The notes beneath the pieces are model-generated. The model saw nothing but the letters and a program-made list of their open reading frames with translations. It did not search any database and was not told the origin of the DNA. Position numbers and translations under genes: made by a program. From Maricaulis sp042095695 (GTDB lineage Bacteria > Pseudomonadota > Alphaproteobacteria > Caulobacterales > Maricaulaceae), in NCBI GenBank assembly GCA_042095695.1, contig JBELMP010000001.1:69153-133152 (forward strand): a stretch of 64,000 bases of DNA. Direction: 5' to 3'. Of the stretch, positions 34,289-44,044 are shown piece by piece (within the stretch, counting starts at the first letter, position 1; the number at the start of each line of letters is the position of its first letter).

Positions 34289-34744
34289 ATGAATTCCGTT
34301 ACTGTCCGCATCAAACCGCTCGATCATTATGAAGGCTTGCAACTGCCGGCCTATGAAACGGCCCAGTCTGCTGGCATGGATCTTCGCGCCGCCATTCCCG
34401 AGGCGGAGCCGGTCACCATCCCGCCGGGTGAGTGGCGGTTAATTCCTGTCGGAATCGCGATTGCCCTGCCCCAGGGTTTTGAGGCGCAGGTGCGCCCGCG
34501 CTCCGGCCTGGCAGCGCGCCATGGCATTTCCTGCGTCAATACGCCGGGCACGATCGATGCCGATTATCGCGGTGAGCTGAAGGTCAATCTGATCAATCAC
34601 GGCAAGGCCGATTTCAATGTGAAGCGCGGGGACCGCATCGCCCAGATGATTATCGCCCCGGTGATCCAGGCGCTCTGGGAGGTCGCCGATGCGCTCGATG
34701 AAACAGAACGCGGTACGGGCGGTTTCGGATCGACCGGTGTGTAA
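34289..34744 (+). CDS. dut: dUTP diphosphatase
   Basis: Hydrolyses dUTP to dUMP, preventing uracil in DNA and feeding thymidylate synthesis. The 151-residue trimeric dUTPase has all five motifs: AGMDLRA, PRSGLAA, NTPGTIDADYRGE, RGDRIAQ and the C-terminal RGTGGFGSTG. ATG 34289 has GAGGG six bases upstream; a GTG at 34271 is the poorer alternative. It follows coaB on the same strand, a common alphaproteobacterial pairing. Confidence 0.97.
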   Translation: MNSVTVRIKPLDHYEGLQLPAYETAQSAGMDLRAAIPEAEPVTIPPGEWRLIPVGIAIALPQGFEAQVRPRSGLAARHGISCVNTPGTIDADYRGELKVNLINHGKADFNVKRGDRIAQMIIAPVIQALWEVADALDETERGTGGFGSTGV

Positions 34745-34777
34745 CTAAATAAGGCTGAAGACCAGGAGGAGAGTGCG

Positions 34778-35728
34778 ATGATCAAGACTGAAGGCCGCGG
34801 CCGCATCTATGCCAATATCGCAGACACGATTGGCGATACGCCGCTCGTTGAATTGCCGAAACTGTCCCAGGCCCGGGGTGCCAAGGGTCGAGTTCTCGCC
34901 AAGCTCGAATTCTTCAACCCGCTGGCCTCCGTGAAGGACCGGATCGGCGTCGCCATGATTGATGCCCTCGAAACGGCCGGCAAGCTTGGTGATGATGCCG
35001 TGATGATCGAGCCGACTTCGGGCAATACCGGCATCGGGCTGGCCTTTGTGGCGGCGGCCCGCGGCCACCGGCTGATCCTGACCATGCCGGAAAGCATGTC
35101 GCTCGAGCGCCGTAAACTGCTGACCTATCTGGGCGCCGAGCTGGTGCTCACCGAGGCCGCCAAGGGCATGAAAGGCGCGATCGCCAAGGCCAATGAGCTG
35201 CTGGAAGCAACCCCCGGCGCGGTTATGCCGAGCCAGTTTGCCAATCCGGCCAATCCTGAAATTCACCGCAATACAACCGCGAACGAAATCTGGAATGACA
35301 CGGGCGGCGATGTCGATGTGCTGATCTCCGGCGTCGGCACGGGCGGCACGCTCACGGGCGTCGCCTCGGCCCTGAAAGCGAAAAAACCCGGCTTCCACGT
35401 TGTCGCGGTCGAGCCCACCGATAGCCCGGTCCTGTCCGGCGGCGATCCGGGACCACACAAAATCCAGGGCATAGGCGCGGGCTTTGTGCCGGATATTCTC
35501 GACACAGACCTGATCGATGAGGTCGCCCAGGTTTCCAATGAGGACGCTTTCGCCATGGCGCGTGAGGCGGCCAAGCTGGAAGGCGTTCCGGGCGGGATCT
35601 CCTCGGGGGCTGCTCTCAAGGCTGCGTTTGACATCGCCGGGCGTGAGGATATGGCCGGCAAGACGATTGTGGTCATCCTCGCCAGCTGTGCCGAGCGCTA
35701 TCTGTCGACCGCCCTGTTCGAGGACTAG
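34778..35728 (+). CDS. cysK: cysteine synthase A
   Basis: PLP-dependent O-acetylserine sulfhydrylase, the last step of cysteine synthesis. The 316-residue product has the PLP lysine in SVKDR (Lys53), the PTSGNTG substrate loop near residue 78 and the GVGTGGTLTG phosphate-binding loop near 180. GGAGGAG precedes the ATG. Cysteine is the co-substrate of CoaB two genes upstream. Convergent with the helicase gene, sharing CTAG. Confidence 0.95.
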   Translation: MIKTEGRGRIYANIADTIGDTPLVELPKLSQARGAKGRVLAKLEFFNPLASVKDRIGVAMIDALETAGKLGDDAVMIEPTSGNTGIGLAFVAAARGHRLILTMPESMSLERRKLLTYLGAELVLTEAAKGMKGAIAKANELLEATPGAVMPSQFANPANPEIHRNTTANEIWNDTGGDVDVLISGVGTGGTLTGVASALKAKKPGFHVVAVEPTDSPVLSGGDPGPHKIQGIGAGFVPDILDTDLIDEVAQVSNEDAFAMAREAAKLEGVPGGISSGAALKAAFDIAGREDMAGKTIVVILASCAERYLSTALFED

Positions 35729-37023
35729 CTCACACTGTCCGGCGCCGGATCGCAGAAACTGCGCACGTCGAAAATGCGCGGATCGGAAATGATGTCGCCG
35801 GGCGTCAGGGGGCGCGATAATTCCAGACCCTCCAGCGACCGGGCACGCGACAGGGCGACATAGGCCTGACCATGCGCAAACAGGCGTCGGGCCAGGTCGA
35901 GATAGACCTTGTCCAGTGTCAGCCCCTGCGCCTTGTGAATGGTCATTGCCCAGGCCAGCCGCAACGGCAATTGGGTGAAACTGCCGGCCGTGGTCTTGGT
36001 CAGCGCCTGCGCGGCTGCATCGAAGGCGTAGGCATTGCGCTCCCACTTGGCCTGTTCGATGAGATAGACATTATCCTCGATACGAACCCGGGCGCCCTTG
36101 TCTTCAAAGCCTTCAATCTCGCCCAGGCTGCCATTGACCCAGCGCCCTTGCGGATCATTGCGGGTCAGCATGACGCGCGCACCGATCTTCAGCACCAGCG
36201 GTTCTTCAGCCGGGAAGAGGCGTTGATCGAACTGACCTTCCACCTTGGCGGCATAGGCGCGTTCCGGCGTCGGCAGGCCTTGCAGGCGGGCCTGATTGAT
36301 CCGCCAGGCGGCCTCATTGGTCGATGTGAGAACAATATGGCTTAGCGAGGCTTCCAGACCCGATCGGCCGGTGACCCGGTCATTCAGATCCGCAGCTTCA
36401 TCAGACGACAGGTCCCCATCACGCACTGCGTTGAGAATATTGATGAAATACTCGTCTGTCTGACGGAAAACCTGCTCCAGCTCGACGAGGGTGAAGCCGG
36501 CATCGCGAAACGGCGGCGGATGAAAGAAGAAGGGCCCGCCATGCTTGTTTTCCAGATATTCGGCCTCTGCGCCCTGGATGACCGGCGGCAATTGCGCGAG
36601 ATCGCCCACCAGGATCATCTGCACCCCGCCAAAGGGTTCGTCGATTTCCCGATTGAGCCGCAATGCCTTGTCGATTGCCCACATCATGTCGGCGCGAACC
36701 ATGGAAATCTCGTCGATCACCAGCGTCGTCAGAGCCTGGATGACGCGGCGGTGGCGAACCTTGCGAATATCACGAGCTTCGACCAGCCGCGGCGGAAAGT
36801 GAAAGAAGGAGTGGATGGTCTGCCCGCCGACCTGCATTGCAGCGACCCCAGTCGGCGCGATCACCGCGGCCCGGTTTCCGGCCCGGCGCAGGAATTCGCG
36901 CATCAGCGTGGTCTTGCCAGTACCGGCGCGACCGGTGAGGAAGACATGCGGCCTGTCCGTCAGCAGCCAGTCCAGAAGCCGGGTCTGATGGTCGGAAAGC
37001 TGGGGGGCGGGCAAAGAGGACAT
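35725..37023 (-). CDS. Pif1/RecD-like ATP-dependent helicase
   Basis: A 432-residue superfamily 1B helicase. It has motif I LTGRAGTGKTTL near residue 30, motif Ia-like IAPTGVAAMQVGGQTIHSFF, motif II LVIDEISMVR, motif III LVGDLAQLPPV and motif VI YVALSRARSLEGL near 405, plus AMTIHKAQGLTLDK. This arrangement is Pif1-type (5'-3', structured DNA). Start ATG 37023 (MSSLPAPQ); no strong ribosome site is visible. The extra frame upstream to 37419 is antisense of the ThiF gene. Confidence 0.9.
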   Translation of the reverse strand: MSSLPAPQLSDHQTRLLDWLLTDRPHVFLTGRAGTGKTTLMREFLRRAGNRAAVIAPTGVAAMQVGGQTIHSFFHFPPRLVEARDIRKVRHRRVIQALTTLVIDEISMVRADMMWAIDKALRLNREIDEPFGGVQMILVGDLAQLPPVIQGAEAEYLENKHGGPFFFHPPPFRDAGFTLVELEQVFRQTDEYFINILNAVRDGDLSSDEAADLNDRVTGRSGLEASLSHIVLTSTNEAAWRINQARLQGLPTPERAYAAKVEGQFDQRLFPAEEPLVLKIGARVMLTRNDPQGRWVNGSLGEIEGFEDKGARVRIEDNVYLIEQAKWERNAYAFDAAAQALTKTTAGSFTQLPLRLAWAMTIHKAQGLTLDKVYLDLARRLFAHGQAYVALSRARSLEGLELSRPLTPGDIISDPRIFDVRSFCDPAPDSVS

Positions 37024-37110
37024 GGGGGCGAGACTGGCCGGGTTTGCGGTGCGAGGGAAGCGCAGAGCTGAGACTTGATCCCGGCGGCCAATGCGGCCAC
37101 GTGTGAAGGC

Positions 37111-37875
37111 ATGAATAATCCTGTCGATATCGAACGCTATGCCCGGCACATCGTGCTGAAGGAGATTGGCGGACCCGGACAGCAAGCCCTGTCCAAAGCG
37201 CATATCGCGCTTGTCGGCGCCGGCGGTCTGGGCGCGCCCGCAGCGCTCTATCTCGCGGCGGCCGGCATCGGCAAGATCACCCTGATCGATCCCGACCATG
37301 TGAGCCTGGATAATCTCCAGCGGCAGATCTTCTTCCGTACGCAGGACGTCGGTCGGGCCAAGGTTGAGGCTGGCGGGCAGGCGCTGCAGGCACTCAATCC
37401 TGAGCTTGAACTGGTTCAACAGCGTGTCGAACTGGACGCCAGTAATGCTGACAGCCTGCTGACGGGCGCGGACCTCATCCTGGATGGCTGCGATAATTTC
37501 GAGACACGATTTGCGGTCAATGCAGCCAGCCGGCGGCTGCGTATTCCCTTGATATCCGGCGCGGTTGGGCGGTGGGACGGCCAGATCAGCCTGTTCAATG
37601 CCGATGCGAGCTCGCCCTGCTATCGCTGCTGGGTGCCTGATCTCCCGCCGGAAGCGGAGACCTGCGCCCGGGTCGGCGTGGTCGGCGCGCTGACCGGCAT
37701 TGTCGGCTCAGTCATGGCGCTTGAAGCGATCAAGCATGTCGTCCGGGCCGGTGATACGCTGGACGGGCGTATCCTCTTGTTCGACGGGCTCAGCATGACA
37801 AGCCGGACGGTGGCACTGCCACGCGATCCGGCCTGTGCGTGCTGTGCAGATCAGTCGTCTTCTTCTTCGACATAG
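37111..37875 (+). CDS. MoeB/ThiF family adenylyltransferase
   Basis: E1-like enzyme that adenylates the C-terminal Gly-Gly of a sulfur-carrier protein for molybdopterin or thiamine synthesis. The 254-residue product has the nucleotide motif GAGGLGAPAALYLAAAG, DNLQRQ, DGCDNFETRF and the zinc-type cysteines CYRCWVP and CACC. It has no C-terminal rhodanese domain. Whether it serves MoaD or ThiS cannot be told; neither gene is near. Its 3' end overlaps the convergent S9 peptidase by 25 nt. Confidence 0.88.
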   Translation: MNNPVDIERYARHIVLKEIGGPGQQALSKAHIALVGAGGLGAPAALYLAAAGIGKITLIDPDHVSLDNLQRQIFFRTQDVGRAKVEAGGQALQALNPELELVQQRVELDASNADSLLTGADLILDGCDNFETRFAVNAASRRLRIPLISGAVGRWDGQISLFNADASSPCYRCWVPDLPPEAETCARVGVVGALTGIVGSVMALEAIKHVVRAGDTLDGRILLFDGLSMTSRTVALPRDPACACCADQSSSSST

Positions 37876-39944
37876 GCCGGGATTTCAGGCGCGAAGCGGT
37901 CGATCGACCCGTCCATCGCGTCGTCGAGGAATGAGGCCAGGTTACGCATGGTCATGCGGAAATTCTCTCGACCGCGACCCCAATTGTGTCGGCCGCCCTC
38001 TTCCTCCACATAGACATGGGGCTTGCCTGCCCGCTCAAGCGCATTCGCCATGTCACGGGATTGACCCACATTGACGACAACATCCTCAGTGCCATGGAGC
38101 AGCAAGACCGGGATGCCGACCTGCTCTGCCAGCTGTAGTGGCGAGATCGCCTCCATGGCCGCAAGCTGGTCGGAGTCCTGGGGGTCGCCGAGCTGCTCGA
38201 TCCAATATTCTCGTGCCGCCTCGCCATAACGATCGCCCTTGAACTCGATCAAGCCTGCCAGGTCGAAGACGCCGCCACCAGCAACCGCGCAGCGATAGAG
38301 GTCTGCATTATTGATCGCGCCCATCATCGCGGCGTAGGCGCCGTAGCTGAAACCGACAATACAGACCTGGTTTGCATCGATGCGGCCTGCTTCGATCAAT
38401 TGCTCCACGCCATCGACAAGATCGGTCTGCATCCCCGTTCCCCAATTGCGATGACCGGCTTCCACGAAGGCGCGGCCATAACCGAAGGAACCCCGGAAAT
38501 TCGGCTGCAGGACTGCGTAGCCGAGAGATGACAGGAATTGCGCAATACGGTCAAAGCCGATTTGGTCGCGGGCTTCCGGTCCGCCATGCGGCATCAGGAT
38601 CAGCGGCGTATCCTCTCCGGGCCCTGCGGCCGGCCAGGTGATGAAGCTCTGGATCTGCAAGCCATCGCGCGCGGTGTAGTTGAAGGTCTCGACCGGCCGT
38701 GTGGCTACTTCGAGCGACTCGGGCCAGATCGGGAAAAGTGGATCAATATTCGCCGCATCAAAATTATAGAGATAGTAGCTCCCCAACTCGGTCGGGCCGC
38801 TGGCGCGCACGATCATGCGATCGCCACCAAATGAATGCGGACTTACGAAGATCTGATCACCGAAAAATGATACCAAGCCATTGTAATGCGGCGCAAACGA
38901 CTCGTCCTCGAAGTGATAGATCGGCCTGTCCGATACATAGCCATAGCCGAAATATTCGCCGTCATAATCCACCAGGACGGCGCTGATATCATAATCATCG
39001 CGAATCGCGACTGTCTCCAGGAATTCACCGGTCTCCAGATCGAAGCGGTGAATGCCGATAAAGTCGGAATCCTCGGCGCGGGCGCGAACAAAAATCTGCC
39101 CGGGCTGGTCCGTGCGACCGGCCCATTCGAAATCGATCTCACCCTGCTGTTCCTCGATATCCCTTGGGCGCAGGTCCAGCGTCCGACGCCAATCCGCGTC
39201 GGCTCTCGCGCGAGAGTAAACGGAAAACCGGCCGCGATCAGAAACATCGATCCGGACCACAGCGACGCCATTATCGGTATACCAGGCGCGGGTTCTCGGT
39301 GTGCCATTCTCATGGGTTTCGGCCGCTCCAGTGAGGACATTCACACGCCAGAGGTCCAGCTCCCCATAGATGTTTCGTGCCGGCATCAGAATATGATCAG
39401 GGTCATCGGGAAGGAAATCGACGATATTGGCGATATTCCAGTTAGCCCGACGGGTCTCCTGGGACACATTGCTGAACAGAATGACCGGCTCACTCGACAG
39501 ATCTGCGGCAAAAGACACAGTGCGAAAGAGGTCGGGAAGCTCGTCGACAAACCGGCGGTTGAATCGGCCCGCACGCGGCCTGAATTCGAGCACGACGAGA
39601 ATTCGTTCATTGCTGGCCCAGCTTGTCCGTTGTGGAATGCGATCGCCCAGATTTTGCGTTCGGATTGCTGGACCGCCTTCGGCCGCAAAATCGACCACCG
39701 TCAGCTGATATTCCTCGTCACTTTCCGGCGCCAGGCGCGTAAAGGCCATCTTGGTTCCGTCGGGTGAGAGCTCGGGGTCAACAAAGCTTGGATCAACCTC
39801 GAGCAAATCAAGCAAGGCGATCGCAGGCTCTGGCAATTGATAGCCATCGCTGCGTATCTCATCACTGGCATGGCTCGGCGCCGCAAAGGCGAGGAGCAAT
39901 GCGGCGGCGCCCGACAGATGCGCGAAAATTCGCTTTGAGAACAT
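37851..39944 (-). CDS. secreted S9 family (prolyl oligopeptidase-type) peptidase
   Basis: A 697-residue exported serine peptidase. A signal peptide spans about 1-26 (ends PSHA), followed by a beta-propeller region to about 430. The alpha/beta-hydrolase domain has GFSYGAYAAM (nucleophile serine near 540), LHGTEDVVVN (aspartate) and GRHNWGR (histidine), so the catalytic triad is complete. Start ATG 39944; TTG 39956 is an unlikely alternative. It resembles dipeptidyl/acylaminoacyl peptidases that digest imported or periplasmic peptides. Confidence 0.92.
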   Translation of the reverse strand: MFSKRIFAHLSGAAALLLAFAAPSHASDEIRSDGYQLPEPAIALLDLLEVDPSFVDPELSPDGTKMAFTRLAPESDEEYQLTVVDFAAEGGPAIRTQNLGDRIPQRTSWASNERILVVLEFRPRAGRFNRRFVDELPDLFRTVSFAADLSSEPVILFSNVSQETRRANWNIANIVDFLPDDPDHILMPARNIYGELDLWRVNVLTGAAETHENGTPRTRAWYTDNGVAVVRIDVSDRGRFSVYSRARADADWRRTLDLRPRDIEEQQGEIDFEWAGRTDQPGQIFVRARAEDSDFIGIHRFDLETGEFLETVAIRDDYDISAVLVDYDGEYFGYGYVSDRPIYHFEDESFAPHYNGLVSFFGDQIFVSPHSFGGDRMIVRASGPTELGSYYLYNFDAANIDPLFPIWPESLEVATRPVETFNYTARDGLQIQSFITWPAAGPGEDTPLILMPHGGPEARDQIGFDRIAQFLSSLGYAVLQPNFRGSFGYGRAFVEAGHRNWGTGMQTDLVDGVEQLIEAGRIDANQVCIVGFSYGAYAAMMGAINNADLYRCAVAGGGVFDLAGLIEFKGDRYGEAAREYWIEQLGDPQDSDQLAAMEAISPLQLAEQVGIPVLLLHGTEDVVVNVGQSRDMANALERAGKPHVYVEEEGGRHNWGRGRENFRMTMRNLASFLDDAMDGSIDRFAPEIPAYVEEEDD

Positions 39945-40116
39945 GTCTTCCCCCAAGACTCACAAACAACACTCGCAATGATAGAGTGTGAAATTCAGTC
40001 GCAGCAACCCCGTTCGACGCCAATGAGCAGGTGGTCGTTATTGGCCGAGCGGATTTGGGAAAGCGTGGCAAAACCACCCAGGTGGAGGGCCTTGAGGACT
40101 TATAGCGTAGGGTAAG

Positions 40117-40311
40117 TCAGCGCCGCGCGGTCCATTGCAGGCCAAGGCCGATGGCAAGCCCCGGGAGGAGGCCGAAGATCAGGCCCAATAGCGCCGTACC
40201 GGTCGCCAGGGTGATCACCAGCCACAGAGCAAGCCCCGCCCCGAGCCCGGCGAGAAAGCCCAGCGGTTTGATCGGCGATCGCGAGGGCGGAATATCAGGC
40301 CGTTCATCCAT
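40117..40311 (-). CDS. small two-helix membrane protein
   Basis: A 64-residue frame with a short charged N-terminus (MDERPDIPPSRS) and two closely spaced hydrophobic, glycine-rich segments at about 17-36 and 38-58, ending in TARR. The amphiphilic layout looks like a real small membrane protein, but there is no clear ribosome site and I recognise no family. It stands between the S9 peptidase and the metallo-hydrolase genes. Confidence 0.5.
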   Translation of the reverse strand: MDERPDIPPSRSPIKPLGFLAGLGAGLALWLVITLATGTALLGLIFGLLPGLAIGLGLQWTARR

Positions 40312-40378
40312 GCAAACAATCTAGCCCCTCCGCCTCTCCTGCGCCTTGGCAAGGCTTTAAATAATCGTCAGAAACTGG

Positions 40379-41293
40379 TTAGTTCTGGCGCTCAATCGCA
40401 TCATTATAGAGGGTCTCGACCATGCGGTCCGTGGTAATGAACCGCCAGCTCCAGTCCGCATCATAATCGGCCAATGGGGACGCGGCCCGGACCGCCTCCA
40501 GATCGGCGCCGCCTTCAACGAGCGTGCGCACGCGGAATGCGCCTTCGCGCAACATGTCGATCGATGCCTGAAGATCCGCATGGGTGGAGAGCGGTCCGTG
40601 ACCGGCAATGAAGCGGGTGTCCTCGCCAGCGATCGCTAAAGCCTGTTCCAGGCCGGCGATATAGCCGTCGACCGTGCCGCCGCCGCTCAAATCGATAAAG
40701 GGGAAAAGTCCTGAAAACAGCAGATCACCCATGTGAATGATATCTGCCTCGCGGAAATAGACGATGGCATCACCGTCCGTGTGGGCGTCAGGGATATGCG
40801 TAACCTCGACTGTCTGGCCATTCATATGGAAGGTCAGATCATCACCGAATGTGAGGATGGGAAGGGTTGTCGGCCGCGCCCAGTCCGGCGGAAACGCCTC
40901 GAGCCGGCGACGGATATTGTGATGCGCGGCGACCGTCGAGCCCTGGGCCGCGAAGTGCGCATTCCCGCCGGTATGATCGCCATGATAATGCGTGTTCACG
41001 ATGAAGCGCGGCGCGCTCTCGCCGGTGATCTCGATGATCGCGCCTTCGATCAGCGGACCCGTATTGGGAAGTTGATCATCGATAAGCACGGCGCCGTCAT
41101 CCCCGACCAGAAGCGCCAGATTGCCGGCAATGCCGGTCGTCATCATGTAGATACCATCACCAAGATCGGTGGTTTCAACGCTGATCTCCTCGCCCTGGAG
41201 CGTGATGGCCTCAGCCTGGAAAGGCGATGTTTCGGTGAGCGCACCGGCCGTCAGAATGGCGGCAGCGCTGGTGATTGCGAGACGGAATCCCAT
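40379..41293 (-). CDS. exported metallo-beta-lactamase-fold hydrolase
   Basis: A 304-residue protein with an N-terminal signal sequence (about 1-28) and the MBL-fold zinc motif NTHYHGDHTGG near residue 100. Further ligands are visible in IPDAHTDGDAIVYF near 165 and FIAGHGPLS near 225. The HxHxDH set is complete, so it should be a working dizinc hydrolase. Periplasmic family members include lactonases and quinoprotein-associated hydrolases as well as lactamases; the substrate is unknown. Confidence 0.87.
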   Translation of the reverse strand: MGFRLAITSAAAILTAGALTETSPFQAEAITLQGEEISVETTDLGDGIYMMTTGIAGNLALLVGDDGAVLIDDQLPNTGPLIEGAIIEITGESAPRFIVNTHYHGDHTGGNAHFAAQGSTVAAHHNIRRRLEAFPPDWARPTTLPILTFGDDLTFHMNGQTVEVTHIPDAHTDGDAIVYFREADIIHMGDLLFSGLFPFIDLSGGGTVDGYIAGLEQALAIAGEDTRFIAGHGPLSTHADLQASIDMLREGAFRVRTLVEGGADLEAVRAASPLADYDADWSWRFITTDRMVETLYNDAIERQN

Positions 41294-41337
41294 CTTTCCC
41301 TCTTTTTCTACCGGCCTGAACCGGCTCTGGTTTCCGG

Positions 41338-41553
41338 CTAGTCCCCGCCGGTATCATCACCAGATATAGGGTTGTTTCCGTCAGAATCATCATCACCATC
41401 ACGTGACGCGCCCGTTGTGACACCCAATGCGGCGGCGAAGGCCACGCCCAAGGCCAGGCCAAGCGCGAAATTATCCAGGGCGACGCCGAGGGCGACACCA
41501 ATCGCGATGCCTGCCCCGATGCCCAGTGCACTCATTTGGTTAGGTTTTGCCAT
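41338..41553 (-). CDS. small glycine-zipper-like membrane protein
   Basis: A 71-residue protein. MAKPNQMSALG leads into a long Gly/Ala hydrophobic stretch with GxxxG spacing (about 8-46), followed by an acidic tail rich in Asp and Asn. GGAG is six bases before ATG 41553; an upstream ATG at 41565 has no such site. It is located between the MBL-fold gene and the divergent SH3 gene. Function unknown. Confidence 0.6.
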   Translation of the reverse strand: MAKPNQMSALGIGAGIAIGVALGVALDNFALGLALGVAFAAALGVTTGASRDGDDDSDGNNPISGDDTGGD

Positions 41554-41631
41554 GAGAAACTCCATTACTCACCGGGAGTTTACTCCGCGTTCACCCGGTT
41601 CGGGCAGAGGGAATGGGTAAGGGAGAATGCC

Positions 41632-42180
41632 ATGATGCGTCTTGTTCTGGGGTTGGTTCTGGGTCTTTTCAGTGTCGCAGCGACGGCACAGGACCGTGTA
41701 TCGGACACGCCTTCAGGTCAGCCGGTTCCGCGTTTTGTCAGCCTCAAATTCGATGTTGCCAACGGGCGCTCCGGGCCTAGCCAGGCGCATCCGATTGCCT
41801 GGCGCTACACCCGGGTCGGATTGCCAATGCAGGTGATTGCAGAAACCGAGGAATGGCGCCGGGTGGTTGATCCGGAGGGTGAGACCACCTGGATGCATCG
41901 CTCGATCCTATCGGGTCGCCGGTCGGCCTTCACCGCGGATGAGACCATTCTGCGGGCCAGGGCCGAGGCGGATGCGCCAATCGAGGCGGTTGCCGAGCCG
42001 GGCATTGTGCTGTTTCTGGAGCGCTGCCGGACCGGCTGGTGCCGTGTCGAGGCGCAGGGATATCGTGGCTGGGTTGAGACCCATACGCTCTGGGGGCTCT
42101 ATCTGGATGAGCAGGGCGAGAGCGGGAACGGCAGCGCCGCCTTGAGCGGCTCCCTCCCGCGTGATACCGCTCTGCGTTAA
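41632..42180 (+). CDS. exported SH3-like domain protein
   Basis: A 182-residue protein with a signal peptide (about 1-19, ending in ATA). Two bacterial SH3-like repeats follow, each with the GLPMQVIAETEEWRRVVDPEG or WCRVEAQGYRGWVETHTLWG pattern. This is the COG3807 family, secreted proteins thought to contact the cell wall. The ATG is preceded by GGGAG at six bases. Confidence 0.85.
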   Translation: MMRLVLGLVLGLFSVAATAQDRVSDTPSGQPVPRFVSLKFDVANGRSGPSQAHPIAWRYTRVGLPMQVIAETEEWRRVVDPEGETTWMHRSILSGRRSAFTADETILRARAEADAPIEAVAEPGIVLFLERCRTGWCRVEAQGYRGWVETHTLWGLYLDEQGESGNGSAALSGSLPRDTALR

Positions 42181-42267
42181 CCCATCGGCGCACAAGAACG
42201 CCGTTCCCAGACCTAGCCCGGATCTGGTCCTTTCTGGCCAGGCCTTGCGGCGCAACAGATCGGCTAC

Positions 42268-42786
42268 ATGACAGACCGCCAGAGCTCTTTTAGCTACGAC
42301 GACCTTATCGCGTCTTCCGACGGAACCATGTGGGGCGAAGGCCGCTCCAAGCTTCCGGCTCCGCCCATGCTGATGATGGATCGCATCATTCATATCGATG
42401 ATGATGGCGGCGAACATGGCAAGGGCCACATCATCGCTGAACTCGATATCAAGAAAGATCTCTGGTTCTTCGATTGTCACTTCAAGGGAGATCCGGTGAT
42501 GCCCGGTTGTCTCGGCCTTGATGCGATGTGGCAATTGGTTGGCTTCTTCCTGTGCTGGAAGGGCAATCCCGGCCTCGGACGCGCCTTGGGCGTTGGCGAG
42601 GTGAAATTCACCGGTCAAATTACGCCAGACACCAAAATGGTGCGTTATGTCATTGATCTTAAGCGCGTTATCCAACGCAAACTGATCATGGCAATCGGTG
42701 ATGGCCGTGTCGAAGCCGATGGAAAGATTATCTATACCGCGAAAGACCTGCGCGTGGGCCTGTTTCAGCCCGGCGAAATGGCCTGA
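42268..42786 (+). CDS. fabA: 3-hydroxydecanoyl-ACP dehydratase/isomerase FabA
   Basis: Dehydrates 3-hydroxydecanoyl-ACP and isomerises the product to cis-3-decenoyl-ACP, the branch point to unsaturated fatty acids. The 172-residue product keeps the catalytic His71 in DCHFKGDPVMPG and Asp85 in LGLDAMWQ, the arrangement that distinguishes FabA from FabZ. First gene of the fabA-fabB-fabI operon, with 16 nt to fabB. Confidence 0.97.
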   Translation: MTDRQSSFSYDDLIASSDGTMWGEGRSKLPAPPMLMMDRIIHIDDDGGEHGKGHIIAELDIKKDLWFFDCHFKGDPVMPGCLGLDAMWQLVGFFLCWKGNPGLGRALGVGEVKFTGQITPDTKMVRYVIDLKRVIQRKLIMAIGDGRVEADGKIIYTAKDLRVGLFQPGEMA

Positions 42787-42802
42787 TCGAGGAGTCTAGA
42801 CA

Positions 42803-44017
42803 ATGCGTCGTGTCGTAATCACCGGCCTGGGTGTGATCTCGCCCATTGGCAATAATGCAGATGAAGTCACCCAGTCCCTGCGCGCGGGCAAAAGCGGTAT
42901 CGGCCGTATGGAAGACTTCGCCACCTATGGATTCAAATGCCAGGTTGGCGGCAAGCCGAGCATTGACCCGGCAGATCATGTCGACAAGCGCGTCTACCGT
43001 TTCATGTCCGAAGGTGCGGGCTGGAATTACATGGCGATGGAGCAGGCGATTGCGGATGCAGGCCTGCCCGAGGATGACATCTCTCATGTGCGTACCGGCA
43101 TTATCATGGGCTCCGGCGGTCCGTCCGCCGGTACCATTGTCGGTGCCGCTGACACCACCCGCGAAAAGGGTCCGCGCCGGGTTGGCCCCTTCGCCGTTCC
43201 CAAGGCGATGAGTTCGACGGCCTCCGCCACGCTGGCGACGCCCTTCAAGATCCTGGGTGTGAACTATTCCATCACCTCGGCCTGCACGACCTCGCTGCAC
43301 TGTATCGGTGCTGCGGCCGAGCAGATCCAATGGGGCAAGCAGGATGTGATGTTCGCCGGCGGCTGCGAGGAGATTCACTGGGCCTTGTCCAACCTCTTTG
43401 ATGCCATGGGTGCGATGTCGACCAAGTATAATGACACGCCGACGGAAGCCTCGCGCGCCTTTGACAAGGATCGTGACGGATTTGTCGGTGGTGCCGGTGC
43501 CGGCGTGGTCATTCTCGAGGAGTATGAGCGGGCCAAGGCGCGCGGTGCGAAGATTTATGCCGAAATCACCGGCTATGGTGCCACGTCAGACGGGTATGAC
43601 ATGGTCGCCCCGTCCGGCGAGGGTGCGGTGCGCTCGATGAAGCTGGCGATGGAAACCGCCGGGTCTGACATTGATTATCTCAATCCGCATGCGACGGCGA
43701 CGCCGGTCGGCGACATCAAGGAGATGGAAGCGGTAAAAGAAGTCTTCGGCGATAAAGCGCCAATGATTTCTGGTACCAAATCCATGACCGGTCACTCGCT
43801 GGGGGCGGCGGGTGTCCATGAAGCCATCTACACGCTGTTGATGATGAAGAATAATTTCGTCGCACCCTCGATCAATGTCTTCGAGATGGACCCGGATATC
43901 GCGGCGCTTGACCTGCCGATTGTCACGGAGGCACGCGAGGCCGAGATCAAGACCGCCATGTCGAACTCATTCGGATTTGGCGGCACGAATGGCACGGTCG
44001 TCTTCTCGAAGGTGTAA
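42803..44017 (+). CDS. fabB: 3-oxoacyl-ACP synthase I FabB
   Basis: Condensing enzyme that elongates the unsaturated intermediate made by FabA. The 404-residue product has the Cys-His-His triad at Cys161 (SACTTS), His296 (NPHATATP) and His331 (TGHSLGAAG). The first histidine motif differs from the E. coli NSHGTSTP wording but keeps the histidine. Pairing with fabA identifies it as FabB and not FabF. Confidence 0.96.
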   Translation: MRRVVITGLGVISPIGNNADEVTQSLRAGKSGIGRMEDFATYGFKCQVGGKPSIDPADHVDKRVYRFMSEGAGWNYMAMEQAIADAGLPEDDISHVRTGIIMGSGGPSAGTIVGAADTTREKGPRRVGPFAVPKAMSSTASATLATPFKILGVNYSITSACTTSLHCIGAAAEQIQWGKQDVMFAGGCEEIHWALSNLFDAMGAMSTKYNDTPTEASRAFDKDRDGFVGGAGAGVVILEEYERAKARGAKIYAEITGYGATSDGYDMVAPSGEGAVRSMKLAMETAGSDIDYLNPHATATPVGDIKEMEAVKEVFGDKAPMISGTKSMTGHSLGAAGVHEAIYTLLMMKNNFVAPSINVFEMDPDIAALDLPIVTEAREAEIKTAMSNSFGFGGTNGTVVFSKV

Positions 44018-44044
44018 ATCAAGACAGCCAGTAAGGGAGACCCC

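Noticed and set aside
37024..37419. N-terminal extension of the Pif1-like helicase
   Set aside because: The extra 132 codons are exact antisense to the MoeB/ThiF gene and show no domain; helicase motifs begin right after ATG 37023.
40336..40365. Terminator hairpin GCCTT/AAGGC downstream of the MBL-fold gene
   Set aside because: The stem is only five pairs and the T-run lies on the wrong side for the minus-strand gene.
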